Virus record (IMG/VR): IMGVR_UViG_3300033141_006329
Coordinates: 124,001 to 188,000 of that record
Strand: one strand, 5' to 3'
DNA: 64,000 nt
Origin: a virus
Below the pieces are notes generated by a model. That model saw nothing but the letters and a program-made list of their open reading frames with translations, made no database searches and had not been told where the DNA came from. A program made the translations under genes and the position numbers. Shown here in pieces: positions 17,385-25,604 of this stretch (positions are counted from its first letter, which is position 1; each line of letters opens with the position of its first letter).

Positions 17385-18830
17385 TTATTCTATCATTATT
17401 ACATTTTGATCTGAACTCTTAAAAAGTTCAATATTATGTATAACGATATCATCAATGGGTACACTACTAACATTATCCATATTTTTAAATCTTATAACTC
17501 TCCAACCTATCTGATTAAACTGAAAATCTCTATAATCATCTCTATCTTTATCTTGATGATATCTTGATCCATCTGACTCAACAATTATATTTAAACTTGA
17601 AATCACTATATCAGCAGTTCTGTTTATTTCAAAAAACGGTACTTCTAACTCTGCGTCTGGATAATATTTCTTAATAATCTTATATAAAGCTTTTTGGGGC
17701 TTGGTGGTGTTTGTAGTGTTAAATGAATTTACATATGTTGCAAATCCGCTTAAAAACTTCAAACTCTGCTTTTTTCTATATTCATCACTCCCAGTATAAC
17801 CTTCATATTTGACCCCCTCCCTTTTGCACTGTGGGCACCGGGTAAAACTATCTGCACATAATCTTGATTTAAATACTACATTACAATGTCTACAAGTCAT
17901 AAATTTAAAACCAATCGGATGACCCAACGAACCACCAATAATGCCACCAATTCTTGACATTTCTATAAAATGTTTACTAAAAAGAGGAGCATTTGAATAT
18001 TTTAATTTATATTCACTTAATGTCATATCATGTTTAGCCAGATGTTTATGATCTATTCGACCATAAGCTTTCCAACAAACCTGACAAACTATTCGTTTAT
18101 CATCAACCTCCAGTTGATTGGGATATGTCATATTATTACAATCTGGGCATATTTCATTTTCATAGTTTATAGCAACTCTAACCTCTCTATCACATACTGT
18201 GCATTGAATAGTTTTATTTTTAAATTTCTCAATATGCATAGCGTTTTCATTATCATATTCGTTTAACATGGTTCTCCTAGTTTTATCTCCAGAAGACCCA
18301 GCCATACCTATACCGCCATATCTTATAGTACAGGTTTCTAAAATTTTATCATTGACCCCATCTATACCACGGGCATTTGTTACATCCTCACCATATCTTT
18401 TTTGTAACGTTTCTATACGAGCTACATTAGCATGTTCATGAGTTCTCCCATCAGGATCTTCTTTTCCAGCCCTTTTACAATGATCACAAAATCCAAATTT
18501 TCCATGATTGCCATTAACTGTTAAATCATCATCGGGACAATCATCATCTTCATGATAAAAACATTTTACTATTTTGGATGCAACTGCACTATTCTTTCCC
18601 CTCATAACTCTTTTTTGTTGCTGTTCATACGTCATTGTTATCCAATCAGGAAATTCTGTCCTTACATCCTCTAATGTTTTTCCATGCTTTCTTACATGCT
18701 TCCCATCTAAAATTTGTTTACCTTTCCCATCCAATTCCTTACAATAAGGACAGGTTATAGCTTCCGCAACACCAATTAAATTCTTTCCTTTTGCAAATGG
18801 TATCATACTTCTTTTCCTCTCTTCTCTCAT
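17385..18830 (-). CDS. Zinc-finger homing-type endonuclease (Vsr/EDxHD-like)
   Basis: A 481-aa protein with many CxxC pairs: CPYCKELDGKGK near the start, CTVCDREVRV and CPDCNNMTY mid-protein, a MucR-like CQVCWKAYGRIDHKHLAKHDMTLSEY, and CPQCKREG. The C-terminal 110 aa hold a Vsr/EDxHD-type nuclease core (EINRTADIVI, then IIVESDGSRYHQDKDRDDYR, then GWRVIRFKN). It is convergent with the capsid gene. A GGACAAATTTAAGAG motif lies about 65 bases upstream. Inference: a free-standing mobile nuclease. Confidence 0.78.
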   Translation of the reverse strand: MREERKRSMIPFAKGKNLIGVAEAITCPYCKELDGKGKQILDGKHVRKHGKTLEDVRTEFPDWITMTYEQQQKRVMRGKNSAVASKIVKCFYHEDDDCPDDDLTVNGNHGKFGFCDHCKRAGKEDPDGRTHEHANVARIETLQKRYGEDVTNARGIDGVNDKILETCTIRYGGIGMAGSSGDKTRRTMLNEYDNENAMHIEKFKNKTIQCTVCDREVRVAINYENEICPDCNNMTYPNQLEVDDKRIVCQVCWKAYGRIDHKHLAKHDMTLSEYKLKYSNAPLFSKHFIEMSRIGGIIGGSLGHPIGFKFMTCRHCNVVFKSRLCADSFTRCPQCKREGVKYEGYTGSDEYRKKQSLKFLSGFATYVNSFNTTNTTKPQKALYKIIKKYYPDAELEVPFFEINRTADIVISSLNIIVESDGSRYHQDKDRDDYRDFQFNQIGWRVIRFKNMDNVSSVPIDDIVIHNIELFKSSDQNVIMIE

Positions 18831-18893
18831 TTAAAATTATACTTTAAAACCTACCATTCTTTAACCTTCTTATTTTTAACATTCATCACACCT

Positions 18894-18908
18894 CTCTTAA
18901 ATTTGTCC
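18894..18908 (-). promoter_or_regulatory. Late motif variant GGACAAATTTAAGAG
   Basis: A - strand match to the phage motif, about 65 bases upstream of the endonuclease start at 18830 and downstream of the small-gene array. Weaker match than others. Confidence 0.35.
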
Positions 18909-18956
18909 ACACCATCATGTGGGATTTTATCCACTCAAAGCAATTTCCTCCTTATA

Positions 18957-19310
18957 TCAGATAATCACTCCTAAGTTAAATAGATCCATAAGACAATCAT
19001 CCAAATCAATTGTTAAATAATAATTAGACTTTATATTTATAATTAATATATATAAATCCTCAATAGAGTTCAACAACAAAAATTTATCAACTATATTAAT
19101 TAGTTCTAATATCATTCTTCTATCTCTCGTAATAATGTAAATATCTATATATTGCATTATTCGTATAGTTGAAATAATCCCGACTGTTAATGTAACATCA
19201 TTATAATCATAGAGCGCATCGATTCTATCGTAAACATAAACAACATGACCATATTCATCATGTAGTTCTTGCCTGTGTATCTGACAATCCCATTTCCACT
19301 TGCTATTCAT
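18957..19310 (-). CDS. Array-family small protein (last of the block)
   Basis: A 117-aa protein at the downstream end of the array. It keeps the family plan: an aromatic N-terminus (WKWDCQIHRQELHD), a central strand-rich part, a helix, and near the end LTIDLDDCLMDLFNLG in place of the usual IDxLLxxFxEGG. It lacks the EGG residues, as expected because no coupled gene follows. AAGGAGAT precedes the ATG. Function unknown. Confidence 0.75.
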   Translation of the reverse strand: MNSKWKWDCQIHRQELHDEYGHVVYVYDRIDALYDYNDVTLTVGIISTIRIMQYIDIYIITRDRRMILELINIVDKFLLLNSIEDLYILIINIKSNYYLTIDLDDCLMDLFNLGVII

Positions 19311-19322
19311 AAAAATATCTCC

Positions 19323-19757
19323 TTATAATTCAGCTCCTTCCTCAAGTAATATATCAAGTGCATTGTGAACATTTATATGATTGGACGATTGCTCTCGCAC
19401 TAATCCAAAAAGAAGTTCAAAACCATAATGCTCAATATATTTTTCTGCTATTTCCATTAGTACTAAAGAAAATCTATCATCAGAAATTTCAAACCATATT
19501 CCATCAGAACTCCTATTAGAACATTTCCAAATAATTATAGCCCACAAAAATCTTCCAGTACTCATAAATTTATATTTTTTTACAATAATCCAGTTATCCC
19601 CTATATTTTTACTTATACCACCTTTATAAATGTCTCCAATATTTTTATTTATATCATACTTAAATTTTTCATCAAAACATTTTATCACATCATACCCTAA
19701 GAGTGACATCAAATATAGTTCCCAACCAAGTTTTTCATAATCTCCTATATCTACCAT
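19323..19757 (-). CDS. Array-family small protein, YEKLGW type
   Basis: A 144-aa protein beginning MVDIGDYEKLGWEL, with IWFEISDDRFSLVLMEIAEKYIEHYG in the middle and ALDILLEEGAEL at the end. The next gene upstream (19760) has the same N-terminal block and a near-identical last 60 codons (RVYNTLDILLEEGAEL), so the two are a recent tandem duplicate. The start is ATG with GAAGGAG supplied by the upstream gene's last codons. Function unknown. Confidence 0.8.
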   Translation of the reverse strand: MVDIGDYEKLGWELYLMSLLGYDVIKCFDEKFKYDINKNIGDIYKGGISKNIGDNWIIVKKYKFMSTGRFLWAIIIWKCSNRSSDGIWFEISDDRFSLVLMEIAEKYIEHYGFELLFGLVREQSSNHINVHNALDILLEEGAEL

Positions 19758-19759
19758 AA

Positions 19760-20152
19760 TTATAATTCAGCTCCTTCCTCAAGTAATATATCAAGTGTAT
19801 TGTAAACCCTTATACGGTAGGATGATCGTTTTCGCAGTAACTCAAAAAGAAGTTTAAAATTATAAGGTTCAATGTAGTTCTCCATAACATCCACTAGTAC
19901 CAAAGAAAAATCATCATTAGAAACTTCAAACCATATTGTACTAGAATGTTTTCTAATGCGGTCCCAAATAATTATGCCCCAACAATGTTTTCCGGTATCC
20001 CTAAATTTATATTTTCTTATAATAACCCTAAAGTGCTCGGTGTACGCACTTCCTTTTTCAAAATGCCCACCGTAACATTTTTCTAGATCGATTAAATCAT
20101 TAAACGATTTTTTTCTCCAGCCAAGTTTTTCATAATCTCCTAAATTTATCAA
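19760..20152 (-). CDS. Array-family small protein, YEKLGW type (TTG start)
   Basis: A 130-aa protein. The only start that keeps the conserved INLGDYEKLGW block is a TTG at 20152. It shares IWFEVSNDDFSLVLVDVMENYIEPY and a C-terminal LDILLEEGAEL with its downstream duplicate. The ending again encodes GAAGGAG for the next gene. Function unknown. Confidence 0.75.
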   Translation of the reverse strand: MINLGDYEKLGWRKKSFNDLIDLEKCYGGHFEKGSAYTEHFRVIIRKYKFRDTGKHCWGIIIWDRIRKHSSTIWFEVSNDDFSLVLVDVMENYIEPYNFKLLFELLRKRSSYRIRVYNTLDILLEEGAEL

Positions 20153-20200
20153 AACTACCCCCTTCCTCAGTTCACAGTAGGATTAAATATCCTTTATGAT

Positions 20201-20515
20201 TTACATAATTTGCCCTTCATCTACCACACTTATCAATAATTCATCCTCATTTGTAGTTACCTCCCCTAGATTTAATATAACATCTATCATACTAGGACCA
20301 TATCGATTTATAGCTTCTGATATAATTATTTTCAATTCTTCTCTAAAGGATGATGTAGTATACAAACGAGTAGTTCCATCATAATAATGATTTAAAATAC
20401 CCCAAAAACCTTCATTATAAAATGTATGAAACAACTCTCTAAAGTCATTATGATATTCATCTAAATTGTCCCAACAATTCTCCCTAAAATTATGCACAGT
20501 AATCCATTTATTCAT
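20201..20515 (-). CDS. Array-family small protein, SFREELK type
   Basis: A 104-aa protein. It shares NLDEYHNDFRELFHTFY and SSFREELKIIISEAINRYG with the protein at 24562 (NLDEYYKDHKELFHTFY, LSFREELKIILSEMVEKL), so the two are paralogues about 4 kb apart. The C-terminus lacks the EGG motif (VVDEGQIM). The start overlaps the upstream stop as ATGA. Function unknown. Confidence 0.8.
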   Translation of the reverse strand: MNKWITVHNFRENCWDNLDEYHNDFRELFHTFYNEGFWGILNHYYDGTTRLYTTSSFREELKIIISEAINRYGPSMIDVILNLGEVTTNEDELLISVVDEGQIM

Positions 20516-20901
20516 AAGATAATCCCTTCCTCAAGTAATATATTAAGAGCATCGAGAGTAGTTACATGAGGGCTTATATTATAATCATTGTCCATTGGGA
20601 TATTTCGTATTGTATGCACAAGAGATTTGAAACCATAAATATCAATATAGCTTTCCACTAATTCCAGTAGTACTAAAGCAAAATTATCTTTTGATATTTT
20701 AAACCATACGGCATCATTATTTTTTGTAACATTAGTTATAACTATACCCCAACAAATATTATACTCAGGTCCATATCGAAAGCCCCATTTTCTTACAGTA
20801 ATTTTTCTATCATTGTTAAATTTTTTCACTGTATCAACATACGATGAATAATCATTATATACAGCAACCCAGCCTAAATTCTTATAATCTCCTATATTCA
20901 T
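20512..20901 (-). CDS. Array-family small protein, YKNLGW type
   Basis: A 129-aa protein from the ATG at 20901 (MNIGDYKNLGW), preferred over the upstream in-frame start at 20961, which would run into the membrane-protein gene and breaks the common length. The middle is VWFKISKDNFALVLLELVESYI, and the end LNILLEEGIIL encodes the ribosome site for the coupled gene at 20515. Function unknown. Confidence 0.78.
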   Translation of the reverse strand: MNIGDYKNLGWVAVYNDYSSYVDTVKKFNNDRKITVRKWGFRYGPEYNICWGIVITNVTKNNDAVWFKISKDNFALVLLELVESYIDIYGFKSLVHTIRNIPMDNDYNISPHVTTLDALNILLEEGIIL

Positions 20902-20921
20902 AAAAACTATCCTTCCATAAT

Positions 20922-21164
20922 TTACCCATCCAAATCTGCATCCAGGTAATCGCCAACCCACCCAATTATAAATACAAGAACAATTGCAAATACCGTAAAG
21001 AAAATACGGTTTGTCATCAGATCCTGAATCATATATCTTTCATAACCACTCTCTACCATATATACAAAGCGACTATAATGCCAAGGAACCCACCAACATA
21101 ATAACCCTATATCTACAAACAATGCTCCCAACTTCCCCTTATGTCTATTTAGAAATTTTATCAT
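20922..21164 (-). CDS. Small membrane protein
   Basis: An 80-aa protein with a basic N-terminus (MIKFLNRHKGKLG) and two hydrophobic segments (ALFVDIGLLCWWVPW; IFFTVFAIVLVFIIGWVG), ending acidic (LDADLDG). It is not an array-family member, but its start overlaps the upstream stop (TAATGA), so it belongs to the same transcript. Function unknown. Confidence 0.75.
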   Translation of the reverse strand: MIKFLNRHKGKLGALFVDIGLLCWWVPWHYSRFVYMVESGYERYMIQDLMTNRIFFTVFAIVLVFIIGWVGDYLDADLDG

Positions 21165-21328
21165 TAGTTTTCCTCCAATATTTCATACCAACCACACACC
21201 TCAGCTCTTTCTTGAGCCACAGTTTGTGACATGTCCTCTAACTCCTCATTTGTTATACTATCATCAATCTCAACATCTTCATATTCTTTTTGGTGACCTC
21301 TCCAAGAATACCAATATCTTACTTTCAT
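21164..21328 (-). CDS. Small protein MKVRYWYSW, 54 aa
   Basis: The start is placed at 21328, where AAGGAGATAATTAAG precedes ATG; the longer frame to 21388 runs through the upstream gene. The peptide begins MKVRYWYSWRGHQKEYED and is acidic afterwards (DSITNEELEDMSQ), ending GWYEILEEN. I do not recognise it. It is coupled to the membrane-protein gene. Confidence 0.65.
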   Translation of the reverse strand: MKVRYWYSWRGHQKEYEDVEIDDSITNEELEDMSQTVAQERAEVCGWYEILEEN

Positions 21329-21341
21329 CTTAATTATCTCC

Positions 21342-21485
21342 TTACATATGTCCAAGTGCGTAAAATATCCCTGACAATACTGTGGCAATCAAAGCAATAA
21401 ACAACCCATCAATATCCTGTGTCCCTATAGAAGCAATAGCTCCACACATCAAACACCCTATATTTAACATTACCCAATTATTCAT
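21342..21485 (-). CDS. Small hydrophobic protein, 47 aa
   Basis: The peptide MNNWVMLNIGCLMCGAIAS continues with two hydrophobic stretches, GCLMCGAIASI and LFIALIATVLSGIFYALG, and ends GHM. The ATG has GGAGGAAAAATA upstream, and the stop lies 13 bases before the next start. Probably a small membrane protein of unknown role. Confidence 0.6.
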   Translation of the reverse strand: MNNWVMLNIGCLMCGAIASIGTQDIDGLFIALIATVLSGIFYALGHM

Positions 21486-21499
21486 TATTTTTCCTCCAG

Positions 21500-21961
21500 T
21501 TAAATAATCATACCACTCAAATCTCCCAATAACATATCAATATCCAGCCTCATAATATTATCGTCGCAACCTATAATATCAGAAACACAATCAGCATTCT
21601 CCATCTTCCTATCTATATAATTCATGATGTCATTTCCTAGTTTTTCCTTCAACGGGAAATGAGAAAGGGTTAATATGTTATCTAAAAATATATTAATCAT
21701 AGCATAAGAGGAGGAGTGATAATAGATACCATTCCTATGTATACAGATATGTACCCCACCTCCTTTTCGTCTTTCTTCTTCTAAAAAGAATATACCCACG
21801 CCGTAGATATTTATAGTGATATACCAATGTTGTGAGATACAAGCTTCCCACACACCAACACGGATATTTTTCCACTCTAATTTATCACGCCGTTTCCTAT
21901 GTACAAATTCATTATCCATAAATTTTCCATCCCTAACTACAGGGAATTCCATCTTCTTCAT
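21500..21961 (-). CDS. Array-family-like protein, diverged
   Basis: A 153-aa protein. It has a hydrophobic-aromatic central strand region (WYITINIYGVGIFFLEEERR), a helix (MINIFLDNILTL), and an ending close to the family (MRLDIDMLLGDLSGMII, compare IDIDDLL..EGG). Overlaps its upstream neighbour by ATGA. Assigned to the family by layout and ending only. Function unknown. Confidence 0.65.
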   Translation of the reverse strand: MKKMEFPVVRDGKFMDNEFVHRKRRDKLEWKNIRVGVWEACISQHWYITINIYGVGIFFLEEERRKGGGVHICIHRNGIYYHSSSYAMINIFLDNILTLSHFPLKEKLGNDIMNYIDRKMENADCVSDIIGCDDNIMRLDIDMLLGDLSGMII

Positions 21962-22254
21962 GATTTATTTTCCTTATAGTAATTCTCGATTCTTCTTTTC
22001 TCATCTCTTTCTTTTTCCTCTTCCAAAAATACCTTATCAATAACAGCATCTATACCCTTCTCGATTATACTTCTGACCATTTCGCTATCCTGTCCTTCTA
22101 TTTCTATTATAGACTGTTCTCTTAAAGTTGCCAGCCATCTTTTTCTTTCTTCATATGCACCTGCATCCCAAGCGTCCTGCGCTATTGCCTCTGATCCTCG
22201 AAATCTCCAAGTTAAATTACCTATCCATTTATTCCACCATTCTTTAAATTTCAT
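21958..22254 (-). CDS. Charged helical protein, 98 aa
   Basis: Begins MKFKEWWNKWIGNLTWRF and continues as a charged helix (DAGAYEERKRWLATLREQS, VFLEEEKERDEKRRIENYY). It is not an array-family member by pattern. The start ATGA overlaps the upstream gene's EGGVEL stop region, so it is coupled. Function unknown. Confidence 0.7.
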   Translation of the reverse strand: MKFKEWWNKWIGNLTWRFRGSEAIAQDAWDAGAYEERKRWLATLREQSIIEIEGQDSEMVRSIIEKGIDAVIDKVFLEEEKERDEKRRIENYYKENKS

Positions 22255-22619
22255 AATTCTACCCCTCCCTCAATCATAGAGTCCAGAAAGTTATCTTCTA
22301 TCATCTTATGTATAAACTTGAATATGTTTTTTGTTGGTATAAGGTAGATATTATAATCATCTCCTTCAATATATAAAACTCTGTTTAACATATCCAAACA
22401 TTGGACCAAAGCTTCACTGAGTGGAGTATATTCTGGAGAACAACCATTTGTCAATTGGTCAAATAAACCTTCAACTGTTCCAATTATATGATCCTCAATT
22501 TCCTTCACGTGTCCATCTTCAACATAATATTCAATCTCCACCTTAATAATTTCGTTCGCAAGCAATAGAGGTATCAATTCTTCAAAGTCTAATCCTTCAA
22601 CATTAACTATTGTTGGCAT
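22251..22619 (-). CDS. Array-family C-terminus with different N-terminus
   Basis: A 122-aa protein. The N-terminus (MPTIVNVEGLDFEELIPLLL) is unlike other members, but the end KFIHKMIEDNFLDSMIEGGVEL carries the family EGGVEL and encodes GGAGGGG for the coupled downstream gene. The start has AAGGAG. It lies directly over a truncated family remnant (22607-22696), so the N-terminus may have been swapped. Function unknown. Confidence 0.7.
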   Translation of the reverse strand: MPTIVNVEGLDFEELIPLLLANEIIKVEIEYYVEDGHVKEIEDHIIGTVEGLFDQLTNGCSPEYTPLSEALVQCLDMLNRVLYIEGDDYNIYLIPTKNIFKFIHKMIEDNFLDSMIEGGVEL

Positions 22620-22696
22620 ATTATCTCCTTTTCTTTTTTGAAAACATCACCTGAAAAGTCAAACCAACCTAACGTTCTGTATTTTTCAAGATTCAT
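22607..22696 (-). pseudogene. Truncated array-family remnant, 29 codons
   Basis: ATG at 22696 overlaps the upstream stop. It encodes MNLEKYRTLGWFDFSGDVF, the standard family opening, then runs into charged codons and a stop at 22607 inside the next gene's start. No C-terminal part remains. It looks like a family gene lost after its first 15-20 codons, with the ribosome site of the gene at 22619 (AAAAGGAG) now inside it. Confidence 0.6.
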
Positions 22697-23048
22697 AACC
22701 AACTCCTTGTTCATTATACATACTAAAGATATATTCCACATCGCACCTACTTATAAGAAATTTCTCACTTGCTATATCATAATGTTTTAATATTTTTAAG
22801 AGTGCGTTGAACCCTTTGTTTCTTATAACATGATCTGCTATTTTCATTAATTCCAATCTAAATTCATTACTAAAAATATCAAACCATATTGCTCTACCTT
22901 GGCATGTATGTGATTTCTCGCCTACAATTCCTATATATTTTTGAAGAGCAGATTTTCTTATCCACATCCAATCAGTTGTTGTGCGAAATGATAAATCTTC
23001 AAAACCACATTGTTCCCAACCCCTCATTCTATATTTTTCAAAGTCCAC
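22686..23048 (-). CDS. Array-family small protein, YRMRGW type (GTG start)
   Basis: A 120-aa protein. Aligning with siblings places the start at GTG 23048 (MDFEKYRMRGW), inside the overlap with the upstream gene; a TTG two codons earlier is the alternative. The middle is AIWFDIFSNEFRLELMKIADHVI, and the C-terminus (DVEYIFSMYNEQGVGYES) is diverged. Function unknown. Confidence 0.75.
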   Translation of the reverse strand: MDFEKYRMRGWEQCGFEDLSFRTTTDWMWIRKSALQKYIGIVGEKSHTCQGRAIWFDIFSNEFRLELMKIADHVIRNKGFNALLKILKHYDIASEKFLISRCDVEYIFSMYNEQGVGYES

Positions 23049-23427
23049 AACCAAACCCCCCCCACATTATATTGATTAATAGATCAATATTAATATCGAC
23101 ATTGTTATACCTTTGCATATAATGATCTAGTATATCTGTAACCATTTTTATATTTCCTCTCTTCTCAGACTCTTCGATAATATCTAATAAAACCAAACCA
23201 AACTTATCAGTTCCAATATCAAACCACATGGAACCAGTTGTCGGCCCATCACTTTTCCCGCTAAGAATACCCCATTCCGGAATGTTGTTCAATTTAAATT
23301 TTCGCAGTAGTATCCAATGATTACCAATTACTTTTATCGCATTTATCCTCTGAGATGCTGTTTTGAAATTACTTAGAGCCCAGCCTTTCTTAGCATACTG
23401 TTCAGATATTATATCCTCTAAATCCAT
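23038..23427 (-). CDS. Array-family small protein, YAKKGW type
   Basis: A 129-aa protein with QYAKKGWALSNF, HWILLRKFKLNNIPEWGIL, SMWFDIGTDKFGLVLLDIIEES and an ending INIDLLINIMWGGFGCGL. The poly-G run of the ending serves as ribosome site for the coupled GTG-start gene downstream. A close relative of 23418, 23812 and 24194. Function unknown. Confidence 0.8.
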   Translation of the reverse strand: MDLEDIISEQYAKKGWALSNFKTASQRINAIKVIGNHWILLRKFKLNNIPEWGILSGKSDGPTTGSMWFDIGTDKFGLVLLDIIEESEKRGNIKMVTDILDHYMQRYNNVDINIDLLINIMWGGFGCGL

Positions 23428-23822
23428 ATCGTACCCTCCTCTAAAATTATATCACATACTTTTTCTGCACATACTTTGATAGGATTTGTTGGTATACATC
23501 CTTCTTGTTTGGGATTTTTATTGCGATTCCATATTAAACCTACAACCTCTGAAGTATTATTCTTCTGTTCAGCATCATCTACTATATCCATCAGGATATG
23601 AGGAAAGTCATTATTACTCATATCAAACCATATTGCATTACCATTATACTCGTCGTATAATGGACCTACAATGATGCCCCAATTTGGTATATTTCTTACA
23701 ACAAACCAATGATGACCAGTTTCTTTTACCATATCTAGATTATCAGGATTATATTCTTCAGGGTCATCTTCATTAAGTTTGTTTATTTCCCACCCCTTTT
23801 TCTCATATTTTTCAAAGTTCAT
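23418..23822 (-). CDS. Array-family small protein, YEKKGW type
   Basis: A 134-aa protein from the ATG at 23822 (MNFEKYEKKGWEINKL). It contains HHWFVVRNIPNWGIIVGPL and AIWFDMSNNDFPHILMDIVDDAE, and ends VCDIILEEGTIWI. The start sits in the last codons of the upstream gene (GCNEL), whose GAGGGGG supplies the ribosome site. Function unknown. Confidence 0.8.
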   Translation of the reverse strand: MNFEKYEKKGWEINKLNEDDPEEYNPDNLDMVKETGHHWFVVRNIPNWGIIVGPLYDEYNGNAIWFDMSNNDFPHILMDIVDDAEQKNNTSEVVGLIWNRNKNPKQEGCIPTNPIKVCAEKVCDIILEEGTIWI

Positions 23823-24204
23823 TGCAACCCCCTTCAAATATTATATTGATTGTTTTGTTTAGGTCACTATTTATATTGCAAACCTTTATATTATAAGTCT
23901 TTTTATTATAATGAGTTTGAATATAATCTATTAGTGTTTTAATATCTTTAACATTGTAATCAACAACAATATTAAATAAAACTGAAATAAAATCCTCTGT
24001 TAATATATTAAACCATATTGTGACAGTAGTATCCTCTTTAATTTTTCCAATAATAATACCATATTTATAATGTCCATCTAATCTTCCATTTAATTTTCTT
24101 GCAATAACCCAATGCTCTCCAATTATGGTTGATATGTCTATACTATTAATAAACTTATTTTTGCACCCATCCCAACCCTTCTCAATGTATTTTTCAAAGT
24201 TCAT
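23812..24204 (-). CDS. Array-family small protein, YIEKGW type
   Basis: A 130-aa protein. Two ATGs (24210, 24204) lie in the overlap; 24204 gives the family opening MNFEKYIEKGW. It contains EHWVIARKLNGRLDGHYKYG and IWFNILTEDFISVLFNIVVDY, and ends LNKTINIIFEGGCNEL, whose codons provide GGAGG for the next gene. Function unknown. Confidence 0.8.
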   Translation of the reverse strand: MNFEKYIEKGWDGCKNKFINSIDISTIIGEHWVIARKLNGRLDGHYKYGIIIGKIKEDTTVTIWFNILTEDFISVLFNIVVDYNVKDIKTLIDYIQTHYNKKTYNIKVCNINSDLNKTINIIFEGGCNEL

Positions 24205-24565
24205 AACCATCTCCTTCGAATATTAGATCACACAATTCATCTGTATTTATATCGATACAATGAAGAGAACTACTCATAGAAACTAAGTCTATCAGCCCCC
24301 TAAGAGTATTTTCTTCCTCATGATCTATAATTATATCCAACAAAACAGTGAGGAAATTTTCAGAAGAAATCTTAAACCATATCGATCTTCCAGATCCTAC
24401 ACCTGTCCTACCTATAATTATACCACACTCATCTCCAGTACTAATTCCCCATATCTTTCTTACAATAACCCAATGACTTTCAATTGTTTTTGATATGGTT
24501 ACTGTATTACTGGTAATGTAATCCCGACTGTTCCACCCTAATTTCTCATATTTTTCAAAGTTCAT
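24194..24565 (-). CDS. Array-family small protein, YEKLGW type
   Basis: A 123-aa protein and a good model member: MNFEKYEKLGW, SHWVIVRKIWGISTGDECG, IWFKISSENFLTVLLDIIIDHEEE, INTDELCDLIFEGDGYEL. Predicted strands are followed by one helix and a short acidic ending. ATG overlaps the upstream EGGYQL stop (TTATGA). Function unknown. Confidence 0.82.
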   Translation of the reverse strand: MNFEKYEKLGWNSRDYITSNTVTISKTIESHWVIVRKIWGISTGDECGIIIGRTGVGSGRSIWFKISSENFLTVLLDIIIDHEEENTLRGLIDLVSMSSSLHCIDINTDELCDLIFEGDGYEL

Positions 24566-24888
24566 AATTGATAACCTCCTTCTAATATCCTCATAAGAGT
24601 ATCATCAATATCTAATTCTATAAATAACTCACATCCAGATAAAAATTCTATGGGGAAATCGTCTAGTTTTTCCACCATTTCAGATAAAATTATCTTTAGT
24701 TCTTCTCTGAATGATAATGGTGCTACTATACATAAATTACCACTATAATTATAATCCTTTACACCCCAGCATAATTTGGTTTTCCACCTACTATAAAATG
24801 TGTGAAACAATTCTTTATGATCCTTATAATATTCATCTAAATTTCTACAGTTTCCACAATAATCATTTATTTTCATCCACCCATTCAT
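24562..24888 (-). CDS. Array-family small protein, SFREELK type
   Basis: A 108-aa protein from the ATG at 24888 with TAGGAGGTG at good spacing; a GTG two codons earlier is part of that site. It contains RNLDEYYKDHKELFHTFY, a close match to 20201, then LSFREELKIILSEM and an ending LDIDDTLMRILEGGYQL. It is a distant paralogue of the YEKLGW type with the same ending. Function unknown. Confidence 0.8.
   Translation of the reverse strand: MNGWMKINDYCGNCRNLDEYYKDHKELFHTFYSRWKTKLCWGVKDYNYSGNLCIVAPLSFREELKIILSEMVEKLDDFPIEFLSGCELFIELDIDDTLMRILEGGYQL
24563..24580 (-). promoter_or_regulatory. Example of ribosome site embedded in EGGxxL codons
   Basis: The last codons of the gene at 24562 read GAA GGA GGT TAT CAA TTA TGA. 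GGAGG lies 8 bases before the ATG of the next gene, which shares A-T-G-A with the stop. The same layout recurs across the array. Confidence 0.8.
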
Positions 24889-24897
24889 TTTCACCTC

Positions 24898-25263
24898 CTA
24901 TAGATTTATTCCTTTATTATATGACTCCACACAAAATCTATCTATATCAAAATTGATATAATTATAAAAATATTTTCCAGATGATATGAAATCGCACCCT
25001 GACAATTGTATAGGATTATTAATGATATTGTATAACTTATGTAATACTCCTTTATCAACATAATCTTGAACTAACCTCTTTAAAACCTTTTCAAAATTCA
25101 AACCATATCCATCAAACACAATAGAAGGAGATAGTGGATTCCAATTCCCCTTACATATAGATATATCCCAATATTCAAAATGAGATGCCCAACAAATACG
25201 AATCCCATATTCCTTGTAATTTGTTTCATGCCACAAATATCTAGTATTTGTCCAGACTAACAA
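24898..25263 (-). CDS. Array-family small protein (TTG start)
   Basis: A 121-aa protein. TTG at 25263 overlaps the end of the upstream EGGANC gene; no ATG fits. It contains RICWASHFEYWDISICKGNW and IVFDGYGLNFEKVLKRLVQDYV, and ends FDIDRFCVESYNKGINL. The ending lacks GGAGG, and the next gene has its own separate ribosome site. Function unknown. Confidence 0.72.
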   Translation of the reverse strand: MLVWTNTRYLWHETNYKEYGIRICWASHFEYWDISICKGNWNPLSPSIVFDGYGLNFEKVLKRLVQDYVDKGVLHKLYNIINNPIQLSGCDFISSGKYFYNYINFDIDRFCVESYNKGINL

Positions 25264-25604
25264 TTTGCACCCCCCTCCAATATAATATCCAATGTATCTC
25301 GCATGCTCATCCTAGTGTAACCATAATCGTCATGTAGGTTCACATAGTGAATCCGGTTCAGTAATTCGGCACACCCAAATCTCTCGATATAATCACTTAA
25401 TACATCAAGTAAAATATATTTGAGTTTGTTACCAGTATCCATAAAAATCATAGCTTCCCCACCCATAGATATTTTTCCAATAGATAATATCCAACCATTC
25501 CAACAAGAAGCTTTGGAAATACATATCCAATATTCATCTTTTTTGATATGAGTCCCTGCATAATCCGTAATCCAAGTTAATCCTATATCCTCATTTGATA
25601 TCAT
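25257..25604 (-). CDS. Array-family small protein
   Basis: A 115-aa protein. GLTWITDYAGTHIKKDEYWI and NGWILSIGKISMGGEAMIFMD form the strand-rich half; KYILLDVLSDYIERFGCAELL is the helix; the end is RDTLDIILEGGANC. The ATG overlaps the upstream GGLIL stop (ATTATGA). Function unknown. Confidence 0.8.
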   Translation of the reverse strand: MISNEDIGLTWITDYAGTHIKKDEYWICISKASCWNGWILSIGKISMGGEAMIFMDTGNKLKYILLDVLSDYIERFGCAELLNRIHYVNLHDDYGYTRMSMRDTLDIILEGGANC

